Shown here: piece by piece, positions 37,601 through 50,900 of the stretch | Numbering within the stretch: the first letter of the stretch is position 1 | Layout of the letters: each line of letters begins with the position of its first letter | Assembly: GCF_905220415.1 (NCBI RefSeq) | Contig: NC_059568.1 | Span: 7,068,001 to 7,132,000, forward strand | DNA length: 64,000 nt | Direction of reading: 5' to 3' | Origin: Colias croceus | Lineage: Eukaryota; Arthropoda; Insecta; Lepidoptera; Pieridae | Notes under the pieces: generated by a model | What the model was told of the DNA's origin: nothing | Databases searched by the model: none | Seen by the model: the letters and a program-made list of their open reading frames with translations, nothing else | Made by a program: the position numbers and the translations under genes

Positions 37601-39304
37601 TAGTGAAACGATTCATTGAAAATGGAGGCTGTGTGACAGAATTCAACTATTACTCTCAATGCAATTGTTTATATAAAGCATGCATATGCAAACATTGGTA
37701 GATACAATGCATAATAACTATACAATTCCTGAAATATTGAATTTGTAAATAATTATTTTTAAATATTAGTTTTGTGCAATAAGTTGTGAATGTGCTAAAA
37801 GTGTTATTTATTGCAATCATAGACTTAAATGTATAAATAAGAGTGAGTAACAAAAATTGTATTGCATCTTGAGGAATAATTGTATGTAAAACACATTATA
37901 TTTTGAAATCCATTATACATGCATTAACAAATGAGTGCATAAATGTTAATGAGTTGTAGTGAAAAGATATAAAAAGCAAATGTTATATGACATGAAGATT
38001 TTCCTTTGAAAATTAATGATATATATTATGTATTTCTATCTAAAATACCCAACAATAAACACTAATAAATATATGTCAGAATGATGTTCACAATATATGA
38101 TAATTATTAAAAATGAAGATCTTCATCAACATTTTCAAAAACTTTAAAAAATTTAATAATGTAAGAGATGTATTTAGTTTCCACACAAATTATAGTATAC
38201 AATAATGTAATATGTGAGTTAGTCAATGAATGATATGCCAAATGTTAGTATAAAATCATTATTAACAATACCTTAACCAAAAGCTCCCCATCTCCACAAT
38301 GTCTGTTGTAAAGATAAAAAATAAATTAAAGATTCCATTGTGCAAAGAAACTGTTAATTGGAACGATAAAAGTATGCCTAAAGAAATACATAAATAAAAT
38401 AGCATTTAGAAGGAGATTTAATTTATTATACAACAAATAGCACAAGAACTTGAGATGTATTATAAAATAGCAATGTCTCTATGTAACTACATTTCCTATT
38501 GAAATGTAGTTCCTTTATTGTTAAAGTTGACCTTTGATTTGTATTCGCATTGCTTGCAACGATAAAGGCATAAAAATAGTCTTTCAAAGAGACTACCTTG
38601 ATCTTCCCATTCTTAGACCTGAACTTATATTTACAAAGCATCATATATGCATTTGCCATGCCATAGTTAAGATTCAATCTAGAAAAGTATAACATTTCTT
38701 TGGAGCAGTATGAATTTTAATAATAAGTACCTAGAATTGTTACACAATGAACCACATTTTATAAAAGCATAGAAATAATACTTGTTAGATAAACAAAAAT
38801 AGGACAAATAGAAGTGCTGATCTTTAAGAAATACGCAGTCAATAGAGAACACAATTTTGTCTAACTATTTTCCCACATAATCAAATATTTATTTAATTGA
38901 ACATATTACTACATATAAAAAATACAAAGCATTTCATTTGCCCCTCTATTCGAAGAATAATATAAGTTTCAAAAATAGAATCCAATAGAACCATAGTTAC
39001 AGTGTTAAGTAGGTCTAAAATAATGATCTATTAAACTTACCTTTTTGTTCCGTTGCATTCTGTTGATTAGTTCTTGGATGTACAGGGGATCTTCATTGGC
39101 ATCTCTCACATAACGCGGTATACGAAATACTTCCCCTAGCCATCCAATACCAAACCCACCTAGGGTTGACCACCATACAAAAGCATGTCTATCGCGACGG
39201 AGATAGAAATGATGCAGGCCAAGTATACCCCCAAATAACCAGAACACGTAAGCCCAAACCATCGACTTACGACCAGAAGCTGGATAAACTACTTTAGCAG
39301 TCAT
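34463..39304 (-). CDS. wus: Wurst / DNAJC22-like co-chaperone (six coding exons, complete)
   Basis: Coding exons, in order on the minus strand, are 39304..39041, 37628..37481, 37288..37084, 36776..36633, 36378..36255 and 34699..34463. They total 1122 nt and 373 residues, near the usual DNAJC22 length. The protein has an N-terminal TM2-like region (WAYVFWLFGGILGLHHFYL), further hydrophobic helices (exons 2-4), a conserved linker (TSPWWLDVKQCLLDTYQYAQHHG) and a C-terminal J domain from residue 296 with HPD at 320-322. In flies wurst is a transmembrane Hsc70 partner needed for clathrin-mediated endocytosis and airway clearing. All splice phases agree (0,1,2,2,0). It lies tail-to-tail with Egfr and head-to-head with syd. 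Confidence 0.93.
34996..35272. repeat. AACCGACTTC-type interspersed repeat, copy 2
   Basis: Near-identical to 126-415, including GTATGTACACCGATTACTCC and ATTCGGATAGGCCCAGTAG. It lies in the last wurst intron (34700-36254). Confidence 0.75.
35844..36080 (-). mobile_element. Helitron-like element in wurst intron
   Basis: On plus it starts CTAGTTTTCCGACCGCGGCT (the hairpin end) and finishes TTATAATATTATTATGGA. On minus it has a 5' TC and 3' CTAG. Confidence 0.6.
36255..37628 (-). CDS. wus: wurst exons 2-5 (membrane helices and linker)
   Basis: Four exons: 37628..37481 (PPFSMNRFTTMLMVGYSWGQ), 37288..37084 (GVWTVGNIGREQGG, ending PRKRHNIA), 36776..36633 (RAIVLGACACLYLSLWCGYL) and 36378..36255 (WLDVKQCLLDTYQ, ending GEQNAYK). 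Each has GT/AG ends and compatible phases. The exon 4 to 5 join rebuilds SPWWLD, a strongly conserved DNAJC22 motif. Confidence 0.9.
39041..39304 (-). CDS. wus: wurst exon 1 (TM2-like region)
   Basis: Starts MTAKVVYPASGRKSMVWAYV and ends NRMQRNKK before the donor AAG|GTAAGT. It contains two short hydrophobic segments with the GLHHFYLRRDRHAF turn typical of TM2/DNAJC22 proteins. A possible intron in the 5' UTR is suggested by a donor (GTAAGT, 39454-39449) and a pyrimidine-preceded acceptor near 39357, which would place the promoter beyond 39455. Confidence 0.9.
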
Positions 39305-39949
39305 CGTAGTTATTTTCAGAAGACAAATTTAAATGACGCCCATATACCGCAACAAACTGTAATTGTAAATAAAACAAAATCTTAATAGTTCTTTATGAAA
39401 TAAATATTTTATAATTTTCCAAATTATCAATATTCTTGTAATAAAATAACTTACGTGCGTTTTCCCAATCGACACAAAATTTAAAAAGCAGAAGATGCAC
39501 ATAAAACACACACGTCATATATGTCAAAACTTATATGTCAATAATATGATCATCGATCCTAGACGAATGCAAACCTGCGCAACAAGTGCGCAAGTGGTGC
39601 GCAACTATTCGGCAAAGTGCAAATCGTGCCATGAATAACTGGGTTTCCTATGTTAAGAAAATTTTAAATAATATGATCATTAACTTATAAAATTTATGCT
39701 ATTAAGGCATTGAGATAATATTACTACGTATGGAGGAGACACCACGAAAAAAATCTGTCGAAATCTGTAGAATCGAACTGGGGCGGGGCGCATTTTTTTG
39801 CTCTAACCAAATTTTTAAAAATTATTATCTAGTTAGGTACTTACCGATGAAAAGTTATTCCTTTGCACTTTTCCGTATTATTTGTGCAATATCGTAACAC
39901 ACACGAAGGCATATTTGATGCGTTTAACTTTAAAAAAAATAAACAATGA

Positions 39950-40160
39950 GCGTGCAGTTAAGCCATTATGGCTTTTTTTTTGTTAACGGGGAGGAAATCT
40001 TCAAAAGATACTCTCTTTTGGGGGAAAAAGAGAGCATGTGGGATTCTTACCCACTAAAACCTCCTCGACGGCCAAACCCAAAGCATGGTAGCGGGGACTC
40101 CGGGATCTCTCGTAGAACGCACCAGAAGCCATTATGGCTTATGGTGAGCGGAACATAAGT
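39950..40160 (+). repeat. Interspersed repeat fragment
   Basis: Contains GTGGGATTCTTACCCACTAA and CCTCCTCGACGGCCAAACCC, which I recall as part of a common lepidopteran repeat. A 70-codon frame through it shows no domain and is taken as chance. Confidence 0.4.
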
Positions 40161-40759
40161 GATGTAGGCGGTGTCGTCTCCATATGTATATCTCAATGTA
40201 TTAAGGGTATAATAATTAAACAAAACGACAAACAATATTTAAATCGAAATTAATTTTTACTCACTTTACAAGAGAAAAATTCAAACGAGGCCAATTTAAT
40301 ACATATTTTAATTAAAATCTTTAAATGCTCTAGATTATCTTTAGTTTTTGTTTTCTATATTTTATTCCTGGTTGCAACAAATTAAATATTAAAAATATAA
40401 TTTTTCCGCAGGATTTTCCCTAACTAAACACAACAAGCTGGCATAGGTGTAATAATATATTATACATTGATTATACATATAATATATTATATTTAATGTC
40501 CTGGTTCTTGTTATTTAACCATGAAACCCTAAAAAATGCAAACAATGTAAGATAAACAGTCATGACAACTGCGTAAATACTAAATATGCGCAAAACTGTT
40601 GGCGCAAACCAAAGTGTACAGTGTACACTACTCCTTTTTACAAAATCTCCTATTGTATTGAAACGATGGAATGCCTTGAATACCGAGCTTGAATATTTCG
40701 ATCATTGTTAACAACTAAAAATTCTTAGATTTTCAGTTTCGTTTATAATAATACGGCCC

Positions 40760-41457
40760 TAAAGCGTGTCCCAGACAGACGCGGCCTGCGGTGGCGGTGG
40801 CGGTGGCGGTCAGTTGGATGACTTGAAAGTTCTAGGAACGACATAGACAGACGCGGCCTGGACGCGGTCACAGCGCGGCTTACCGCGGCCGCAAGCCCCG
40901 CCCTCTCCGCCACCGCTTCTGTGTGAATGAGCGCGCGATCAGTTGTAAATTTTTGCAACAGGCCGCGTGTACCGCGTGAAATTATGCCTATAAACACTGA
41001 GTTGTTTATTCAAACAGTGCAAAATTACCCAGTTTTGTATGATACATCACATAAAGACTTACTACTCTTACGTACTCTTAAGAAATAGCTCTGTATAATT
41101 GGCGCATGCTGTGTTAACCTCTAATTATTTGTTACTTTATCGCAAAAACTATATGTTAGTTATATAATAATTATATTAAAGAATCATTGTAAACAAATGT
41201 TGGTTGACCAAATAAATAAATAAATGAATACTAAAAAAACAACAGAATTAAAAACAAAATATGGGCAATAAAAGCAATAAAACTTCGTACGATTGGCCAT
41301 TACTAACGTCCACTTGCAGGTGAGACTCGAGAGCTAATGTGCCGCTGTAGGTTAGAATGACCGCCACCGCGGCCGCGGCAGTATATTGTTATCACGGTCA
41401 AGCAAGAAGGCAACAGCAGATCGCCACCGCAGGCCGCGTCTGTCTGGGACAGGCTTA
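40760..41457. mobile_element. GC-rich element with about 36-bp terminal inverted repeats
   Basis: The left end TAAAGCGTGTCCCAGACAGA (then CGCGGCCTGCGGTGGCG) is matched by its complement at 41420-41457, with two or three differences. A (GGTGGC)n run and a second GACAGACGCGGCCTG copy (40849) occur inside. No target duplication is visible. Confidence 0.65.
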
Positions 41458-42101
41458 ACCTAACACGCTCGTCGCTTCGCTCCTCGCTACCTATTTGAAT
41501 ATTTATGCCGGCCGCTGCCGCGACTCGCTCGCTTCGCTCGCTTGGCTCGTGCGGTAGGTAGTTCATAAAAGCCAGGCTAGTAATTTATAAAACCGACCAA
41601 TTCATTTATATGGAATGAAATAAGTAATAATTTTATAATATTTATGTTTTATAATGAATTTATTACTGATTTTATGTCAATGTGAAAATTAAATGTATTT
41701 TTGTTTTAGATTTTTGTAGCATTTTTTGGATTAAACCACAGCATGATATGGTATCATCAAAACCCGGAAGTACACACATTAAGTGTCTATGATAAATCGG
41801 AAGCTCCTACAACGTCAATCGTTAATCGAAGTTTTTTTCGTGCAGTACAGTAAAAATACGTCAATCAATCAAATGGTTTAATATTTTTTTTTATTTTTCT
41901 ACATTCTTCTTTATTATATTTACATACTTCCCTTTCCGAAAAATAATATGGCTGCATCGTTTTCTTATTTCTAAAATAAACTGACAATACAAGGACAGTG
42001 CGTTAGTGTATACAAAACTCATAATCATGTTGTCCCTTGAAATTTATTAATTGCTTTAGCAAGGCGATAATAATATATTAAAAATTGTTCAACTTGTAAA
42101 C

Positions 42102-44947
42102 ATGAATTTCGAAGACAGTTCGAGTAGTGGCTATGTCACGGCGGAAACCATATACGGCACCCATGAAGACTCACACGTAGTGATGTCGGAGAAGGTACAG
42201 ACCCTGGCTGGAAGTATTTACCAAGAGTTTGAACGTATGATAGCGCGCTACGATGAAGATGTGGTGAAAACATTGATGCCGTTGCTGGTTAACGTTCTGG
42301 AGTGTTTAGATTCTGCCTACCAAACCAACCAGGAGCATGAAGTGGAACTGGAATTATTGCGGGAAGACAACGAACAACTGGTCACGCAATATGAACGCGA
42401 GAAGGCGGCGAGGAAGCATGCGGAACAGAAGGTGAGCAGTTAAAAATATTTTTGTAGTCTTAGACATTCACTTAGCTTCCTTTGTTGCATATAACAAGGT
42501 CATTATTTAATTTGAATTCTGTTTTCGTAACAGTTTACTATTTATTTAATTAAACTGTGTCTTTATTTTTACTATTATGATATCACCTCATGTATAAAAT
42601 GTGTCTCCCATTCTGTTATCTTAATTTCAAGGTAAGGTAGTAAGACATTACATTAACATTCTTGCATAATTAGGTTGGCTTTTAACCTACCTTCTTGATG
42701 TCAAAAACAAATTTGTAAAATAATATGTGGGCCTGTATTAATGTATTAAAAATGGCTTAATTTCAAGGTTTATAACTCTTATAAAGTTGGTATTGTTTAT
42801 TGATTTCATATAGCATAACAACATTTTTAACAATATTATTTCACCATATTTAAATTAAAACTATTTCTAACATTACAGATAGAATCATTTCATTAATGAA
42901 AAATAAAGTGAAACCACAAAACGGTAATTAAGTAGAAATATGGTTGGATTGGATTCCAAAAATGCATTATGACATCTTTATAAACTCACTACTGACCAAA
43001 TGAATAAACAATGATCTCACCTTATGCAAAAGATAAACACATGAAATATAATTCACCTAAGTTTTATATTTAAAATATCACCTTTGTTGGATCTAATAAG
43101 AATATTTTTTGTTTCACATTTATATTTTATTTTAATTTTAAATTTACAATATATAAATAAAATATGTAAAAAACTTGGTATCTATTACATTTCTTTTATA
43201 TCACAACATAAACATCAATATTTTAGCAGTTGTATGAAAATATATTATTTAAAGTGTATTCCTCCTACTCAAATTGTTACTACTTAACAATTTGAGTGGG
43301 CGGGATACTAAAGATGTTATATTAATGTATATTTTTATTGTGTGTATTTATTGTTCAACACATTCAACTAATTGAGTCTACAAATGTAATAACTCAGGCC
43401 CCGGAATCACAGACAATAGAAAATCTATTGTGTCGTGGACCAATCGGGCCGCTTGGGGCTCAATGGGTTAAGTATGTTAAAATATTAAAAATCAAAAGAG
43501 GTCTATTACAAATTAGTAATATCTCTCAAGATTATATATTGTTATCATTATTATTACCTAATATTACAAAATGCAATATTAGGTAATAATAATGATAACA
43601 AACTCCCTTCATTCAGAAATCTTCATCGTGAGTATATATTCTATATTCTATATGTATATTATATGCTTCATAGTTTAAATATTGATCTTTGGTTATATCA
43701 TAAACAGTTACTTGAAGCTGAAGATCACTATGAAGGCGAGAGAAAAGATCTTACGGGCAGACTTGAGGCACTCGACAGTATTGTCCGGATGCTTGAGTTG
43801 AAGCATAAGAATTCTCTGGACCACGCCAGCAGGTTGGAAGAGCGGGAAAATGAATTGAAAAAGGTTTGTTAATAAATATAACCATATTAGCTTTAACCAA
43901 CTAGGTTTTGAAGTATGAGATGCAATCAAATGATGCAGGAGTATGCAAAGAAGTATTGTTATCATTCACCTCTGAAGTATTTCTGGCTTGTAGCCAACAG
44001 AGCTCTATTATGTTTTAGTCTAGATTGATGTATTCAACATCTATAGCAGTGAATATTATATTGAAGATTCAAGTTTTTGTCATAGTTACCTGACAAAATT
44101 TAAATATACAACTTATGTTTCATACTTATGTATTATAATTCTATAGGAAGAAAAATCTACTGAAAGTCAATCATGATAAAAGATCACATAATTTAATACT
44201 TTTTAATAATGTATTAGATAATTTAATAAAATCCTTTATCTAGGAATATGCCAAACTGCATGAACGCTACACTGAGCTTTTCAAGACGCATATGGATTAC
44301 ATGGAGCGAACCAAACTCCTGTTAAGCACCGCAAGTGATCGCAGCGAAGTTCGTGGTAGGCTTGGCCTAAATCCTGTTGGGAGGTCTAGTGGTGAGCGAT
44401 CATGCTACATGCTTTATGTTTTTCTCCTTCTACATAGTATCTATATGAAATCTTTGGCTCTTGAAGCACCCCATACATAATTATCACAATCTTTATACTT
44501 GATTCTTTTTGTCTGTTTACTTGTACAGTCAATTGTATTATTCTGTTTGTAGTTAAGTGTTTATTATTAAACATGTATTCGGTGTTGGTTTCAATTTGGA
44601 TTTGAGAATACTTTATTATTTCCAAATCTGATGTCATAACTGCTTTAACATGATCTTAGCTTAAGCTTATTCTTAGAATGTTTGTAGAATTTGTCTGTTG
44701 GGGTTTAGGAATAGTTTTTTTTTTTTTTTTTTAATTTATATTTAGTTTCTTGTTTAAATTATTTGGTTCGACATACTTTTACGTGTTTTAGTCCTTCTTA
44801 TTAGCTATTAAAGATATGATTTTTGTTCAGGTCCTATTTCGTTTGGGTTTGCTTCTCTCGATGGTTCTGTGAATGTTGTTGAGCAGACGGAGAGCATTCC
44901 TGGCAGTCCAGTGAGCCTCTCGTCGTCACCATCGTCACCACCTATTG
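42102..44947 (+). CDS. syd: syd exons 1-4 (RH1 domain and first coiled coil)
   Basis: Residues 1-250. Exon 1 opens MNFEDSSSSGYVTAETIYGT and contains the RH1 signature (MSEKVQTLAGSIYQEFERMI ... MPLLVNVLECLD), expected to bind the kinesin heavy-chain tail or Rab partners. Exons 2 and 3 are heptad-rich (LLEAEDHYEGERKDL, EYAKLHERYTELFKTHMDY). Exon 4 is a Ser-rich linker beginning GPISFGF, a family-conserved motif. Confidence 0.93.
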
Positions 44948-47900
44948 GTATGGCATGATACTATCTTTTCTTTTATTTATTGTATATCTGTTATATATGT
45001 TTTATTTTATATAGTAGATGCGGTGTTGGCCTTTTCGTGTTTTTTCAGAAGCATCGAATCTATGCGAGTAGCCTTGGTAAACCTATTCTTATTAATTTTT
45101 GGTAATTGAGAAAAGACAATAAAATGTTTTGATTTACATAAAAATATGTACATAACTATACTTTTTAATATTTGAATAGTATGACTAATACTATAACTTG
45201 TTTGTATTTTAATAACATCGGTCTTATCTCATTGTCTTGTTTATAAACAATCGTAACAATATCAAGCATGATTCAAAATGATTGTCTCCTTATGGCATTC
45301 TATTTTTCATAATCTTTATAAAAAATTATGAACGGCGCTTCGTGAAAAGCGAAGATATGATGTGCCCATCAATGAAAACTTTTGAATATTTGATATACTT
45401 TTGGTCCTGGATTTTGTATTTTCTGTACTTACATTAAATTTTGTTATTAAATATACAACTGACACATTTTTTTACTTTGTTATCGAGATAATGGGACTTG
45501 TTTCTCGCTAAATAATTAACTATTATTGTGACTGTAATAGAAGTGAAAGGGTCGGCGTCAGTATAAAAGTGTAAATAATAAATATATGAAAAAATATGTC
45601 AAGTGTGTTGTCGATGGCCAGTGGCCACCGATGGCTGAGGTTGGTGGCCCATTTTGCGTCGACCCTAAAATTAAATCAATATTACATTGGATATAAAAAT
45701 TAGTCTTGAATATAAACGAATCAGATGAGTAGAGTATTTTATGAACCTCTTTTTAATCAATAATTAGTAAGAAATTTCTGACAAATACATACATATATAT
45801 ATATATTTGTAACAGATTAATTAACTATGGATTTATATGAATTTACGCAAATATTGTGTAAAATATATTAAATTTAGGTTTAAGGGTGTTCTTCAACCAA
45901 TAATGTGATGTAACTACACATCCTCCCACATTATTGCTGGAAAAACGCCCTAAGTCACGATTACGTGACTTCTAAGTTACAGTATACTAGTTATAGTAGT
46001 TAAATAGTTGTACCAAGAGTAGAAGTATATACAGAGGCTACTGAAAATAATAATATTTAATATATTTTTGGTTTGGTTATAGGCTCTGAATTAGCGGCAG
46101 TAACAACGGTTGAGCGGGCTCACCAAACTGACCCTATTACGCAGCAGAGTCAGGTGATATAACTTTAATAAAAAAACAATTATTTACAGCTTTCTTATAT
46201 TTTTTTTATGTAGCAGTTATGTTGTGTGTCGTTGCTGAAGTCTGGGTCGGGCAGGTTTCTGATTAATTTACGTAAAATGTGTATAATAAGGCTATCAGGC
46301 ACATTATTAGCAAGCGGTGAAACCGCACTCAAAATTAGAAACTAGATTTTTTGAAATATAGTGTTCGTACATTTGAAAGGGCAAAGTTTGCAAGGAAGTG
46401 ATTTCTGTAACCACAAGGCCGGTTTGAAAATTCATTAGACAACTTGTAAACGAGTCAAAGTCTATTTTTTATTGGACAAAGCTGTCGACATTTCATTTTT
46501 AAAAATTAAAATTCTCGTTTTAATGTTCATGCTGTACCTATATGATAAAAAAAGGAATAAGTCATCTTTTTTATATCCAAAAATTGTACTTGATAAGAAT
46601 TATTGTTTTCAAACTACTTCCTGCTAAAACTTAATAGGGCTTGTGGATTATTATTTAACTGATAATAATATGCAGATGTTACGTACTACTTTATTGATAA
46701 AATCCCTATTACGGTAAGAATATACAGAAATAACTTCTTGTGCTGTGTCCAAGCGCGATTGCAGCCGTCCTCTCTGCACTCACAGGACGAGGAATAGTGT
46801 ACATTACTGAATTTAGATTGCGCACATTTTAGTGGTTCCGTGTATATGTACGCACATTCTCGTATCACAGTCATGTCTTGGTCTTCTGTGAAATATTGCA
46901 CCTGTGACAGTAATCGACAAACCGGGGCCAAACCAACTCTGCTCGAATTACAATCCCTCAAGTATCTTCTATTTAAATTGTTCGAAAGGCACTCCAGGTT
47001 ATACGTAGTCGAACACTGGTAACATTTCAGCGTTACAACTTGCTTGCACATCGCTAATAATAATATTATCAATGCAGATCCGAAACAGAACATCTCATTT
47101 TATTTACAAGTTGGCTATATGACGTGACGTTTGACAATTGACAGTTATGTTTTCTTAATTTGAATTGATCTAATTAGCGATGGAACGAAATAGGTTTTTA
47201 TTTATCTCGAGATCTCCCTATTATGTATTTTTTTATGGACTGCTTCGTATTTATTTTTTGTTCATATTTTGCTGTGTTTAACTTCAATGTTTAAAATACA
47301 TTAATCGAATGCCATTTTTGGTGTGCTTTATCGAAGTCAGTTATAATCTCTCATGCATTCCCTACACCTATCTAAGCTTTTCTTAGATTTTCTTTTTCAT
47401 CTAACTTCCTAACCGTTATTCTTTCTAACATTTTTGATACTTTCAGGCCACATCTCCAGTGGCGCCGCCAAGTACCAACACGGGCAAGTCGCAGACCAAG
47501 AGCGAGAGACGATGCGGCAACACGCTGTACCAAGAGCTGGCGTTCCACGATACAGACGCTACTATGGTGGACGGTGATGATGGTGGTGATATAACTGGTA
47601 GGTGTTATCACCAGTTCTGGGGAATGATGAATTTTGTGGGCCCTCTTCACAATGGGCAGCGCTGGCCCAACAAATGTTCGTCGGTGTTTGCTGCGGCGAT
47701 TATGAATAAAAAATCTCGGCCGATCATTTAGGCCCGCCACATTCGTGATTGCCTCTTATCGTCCAACGTCGTCTACTTTTTAAGAGGGCCCATTGTATGA
47801 ATACATATAAAAGCTTCAAGTGATAAAAATAAATATATACTAGCAGTCCCCCCCGGTTTCGCTCGTGGTAAATAAATAGCCTGATAACTGTCAGGGATCA

Positions 47901-50900
47901 AAGATGAATTCTGTCTGCCCGCTAAAGTCTCATGAAAAGCGGTTATACAGACAAGACAATAAAACGAACACATCTTATATCTTCTAAAAAATAAATTGTT
48001 AAAAATAAATTGTTACAAGTTACAAATTATCAATACCATTAAATTTTTCTATTCATTCTACTCTTATTTATTTTTGGTATTAATGATAGTCAATTAATTC
48101 GCCTAAAAGGTTAAGTAATTATTATTTATATGTTACTTAGGAACTGAATATAAAAATAATACAAGATTGAATATATTTAGCTCATGCTTATAATTTAGAA
48201 AACGATTTACACATTCGAATGTATAATTATATTAATATAATTTAATTTTCCATACATTAGGCAGCTGGGTCCACCCGGGAGAATACGCGTCGTCAGGTAA
48301 TGCATGCTTTTATAAACCGAATCTATTATTCATGAATCATTAAGCCAATTATCATATCATATGTTATTCGAGTATTTTTTTGCGTGATTGCTTATTTCAT
48401 ATGTTTTTTACACAAGCAATTGTTTGCGTGCTAATAATTTACATTTAATTGGCAATCCATCACAATACAATTTTGTAATTTCACCAAGACGTTAGTAATT
48501 GTGAATTTTTAAACAAATGTACCTATCAGCATGTTTTCTTCGCATACATTTTTTTGTATAAAAACAAAAAAGTTGGGACGTAAAGTTGTTGCTTAGCTTT
48601 TTATACTAACTTTTATGAATGCATTTTATTGGAATGATTTCTAAAGACGAGTTTCCGAGCTTTTAAAGTTCAATGAATAAAATATGAGACATAGATAAAT
48701 TAATTAACATTTTCTTGTCCTTTTGTATTGAAAATCTTGATGTTTTGAATACGATGTGCCCGGCTATGTTATCTAATGCTGTTTGTTCTATTTACATGCG
48801 TTCTAACAATACGTTGCAACAACACATTGCAGTTAACGATAATTATTTCGGTGAGTAATATTGTTTATTTAATATTTGGGGATAAACTAACATACATAAC
48901 AACTCTTATTATTATTTAATATGATTCGGTAATACGGTCGATTAATTATTTTTTATGATCATGATAGTAAATATTTTGCTATTCTGTAGAACAATAGCTT
49001 TACATACATTTTGTGTTCATTAAATTATACATGATTAGTTTTATTCATCGCTTGGCTATCGTTAATTGTGTAACGATGTCATTTATTACATAATTTTCCC
49101 ATTATGTTCATGTAAAGCTAATATCTAGATAACATTAAACATCATTAATCATAATTTCCTTGACTAATTCAACTAAGTTTATTTGTAAAGTTATTTTTAT
49201 TTCAATTTGATACAGCATATTAAAGCGTTTTAAATATTTCAAATGTTACATTTCTTTCTTTAAAATAATTTAATAACGAAATTGCTTTTTTACACATTAG
49301 TGGTCATAAACACCCATTTACTATGTTAATAAGTAATAGATAAAATAACAACTTTGACATTTGAATTAAAAAGTATAATATTTATGTACATATAAATGTA
49401 TTTTAATTTAAATTTTATTAACAGGAATGGGCAAGGAAGTGGAAAATCTTATCCTGGAGAACAACGAACTTTTGGCCACCAAGTGAGTCATAATTTATGA
49501 TATTATCATACGAAAAGTCGTTGTTTATTGAAGCTCATAAATTCGTATTTATAAATGCATAAGCATGCTTTAAAGATAACGTTATTAATTGCGAACGGAC
49601 GTTGCCTTTAAATTAATTCATAAAATATGTACATTCATTAAATATTCACTATTAATAAGACCTTTAGAAAATGTTCGCTAGAAATACTATTGAAAGCATG
49701 TTTATAAATAGACCAGAATAAACGTAGACGTAGAATTAAGCTTAAATCAAACTTTTATTAATTCAATTACACTTATTTTAGAAGCGCTTTTGAATCGTTA
49801 AAATTTTCCCCTATTTTTTAAGAATAACCCGTTTATGTTAACTAAATGTACATAAAGTAATATTGAAATTACATTTTAATTTATAATCTAATTATAATGT
49901 ATTTTTTTTTTGTTACATAATAAATGCATATCAAGTAACTTCATGGCTTAATGAGAAAAAAATGTCTTTAAACCTTATGCATATAAAAAAAACTTACTCA
50001 TCTAGATTCTAGACTGATTCATCTATTCAACCCCATTCTTACTTTTTTTAAATAAAACTATTTTTTTCTTATTAATAGAAACGCGCTGAACGTGGTTAAA
50101 GACGATCTTATAGTAAAAGTGGACGAATTGACCGGCGAGCAAGAGATACTAAGAGAAGAAGTAGCGAACCTCAGCTCTGCTCGAGAGAAACTCAGGGAAC
50201 GCGTCACGCAATTGGAAGAAGAGCTGAGACATTTGAAGGTACGAAAAATACAATTTATTTGTTTGATTTTTGATTGCATATTTAAAAAATAAAAGACTTA
50301 GCGGATATTAAACGCGATTTATTCATTATATTATTAGCATCCTGTGTCCTGCTAGACCGATACATTTTTAGGAGAATTATATAGGCTAGCTTTTCACCCG
50401 TGGCTTCGCCCTCATAGTCAAAGAAAAACATAGTTCCCGTTACCGTGGGATTTCCGGAATATAATCCCTATGTCTATTCTCGGGTCTCAAGCTATCTCTG
50501 TACCAAATGTCATCTATATCGATTCAGAGGTTGAGTCGTGAAGAAGAGATAAGAAAGACTGAGTTTCTTTTGAATTTATAATAATTTACTTAGGATCTAT
50601 CTAGAACAGACCTCATTAGATCTATTAATTGAGACTAGTTTTTTTTAATTGTAAATAGGGAAGCGGTTGACCACAATCTGGCTTGGTGAGATGTGGTGTA
50701 GATCGCGCTTCCCTAAAAGGATTTTATTTTTAATTTTCCCTAGACAAGTTATTTATCTTAAATTAAATTAAATTTTCCCTTTGTATGCTTAAATCTTTAA
50801 AACTACGCAACGGATTTTGATGCGGTTTATTTAATAGATAGAGTAGAAAGTTTTAGTATATAATTTATTAGGTTTTAGACAAAGCGGGCGAAGCCGCGGG

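Larger units (their letters stand above)
39305..42101. promoter_or_regulatory. Divergent wurst/syd intergenic interval
   Basis: The 2.8 kb between two head-to-head start codons must hold both promoters and leaders, but no TATA or initiator can be assigned securely. It contains a repeat fragment (about 39950-40160), a GC-rich inverted-repeat element (40760-41457) and a GC-rich CTCGCTTCGCTCG-containing stretch to 41570. Confidence 0.5.

Noticed and set aside
47372..47740. 122-codon minus-strand frame over syd exon 6
   Set aside because: Antisense to a conserved exon and not similar to any known protein.
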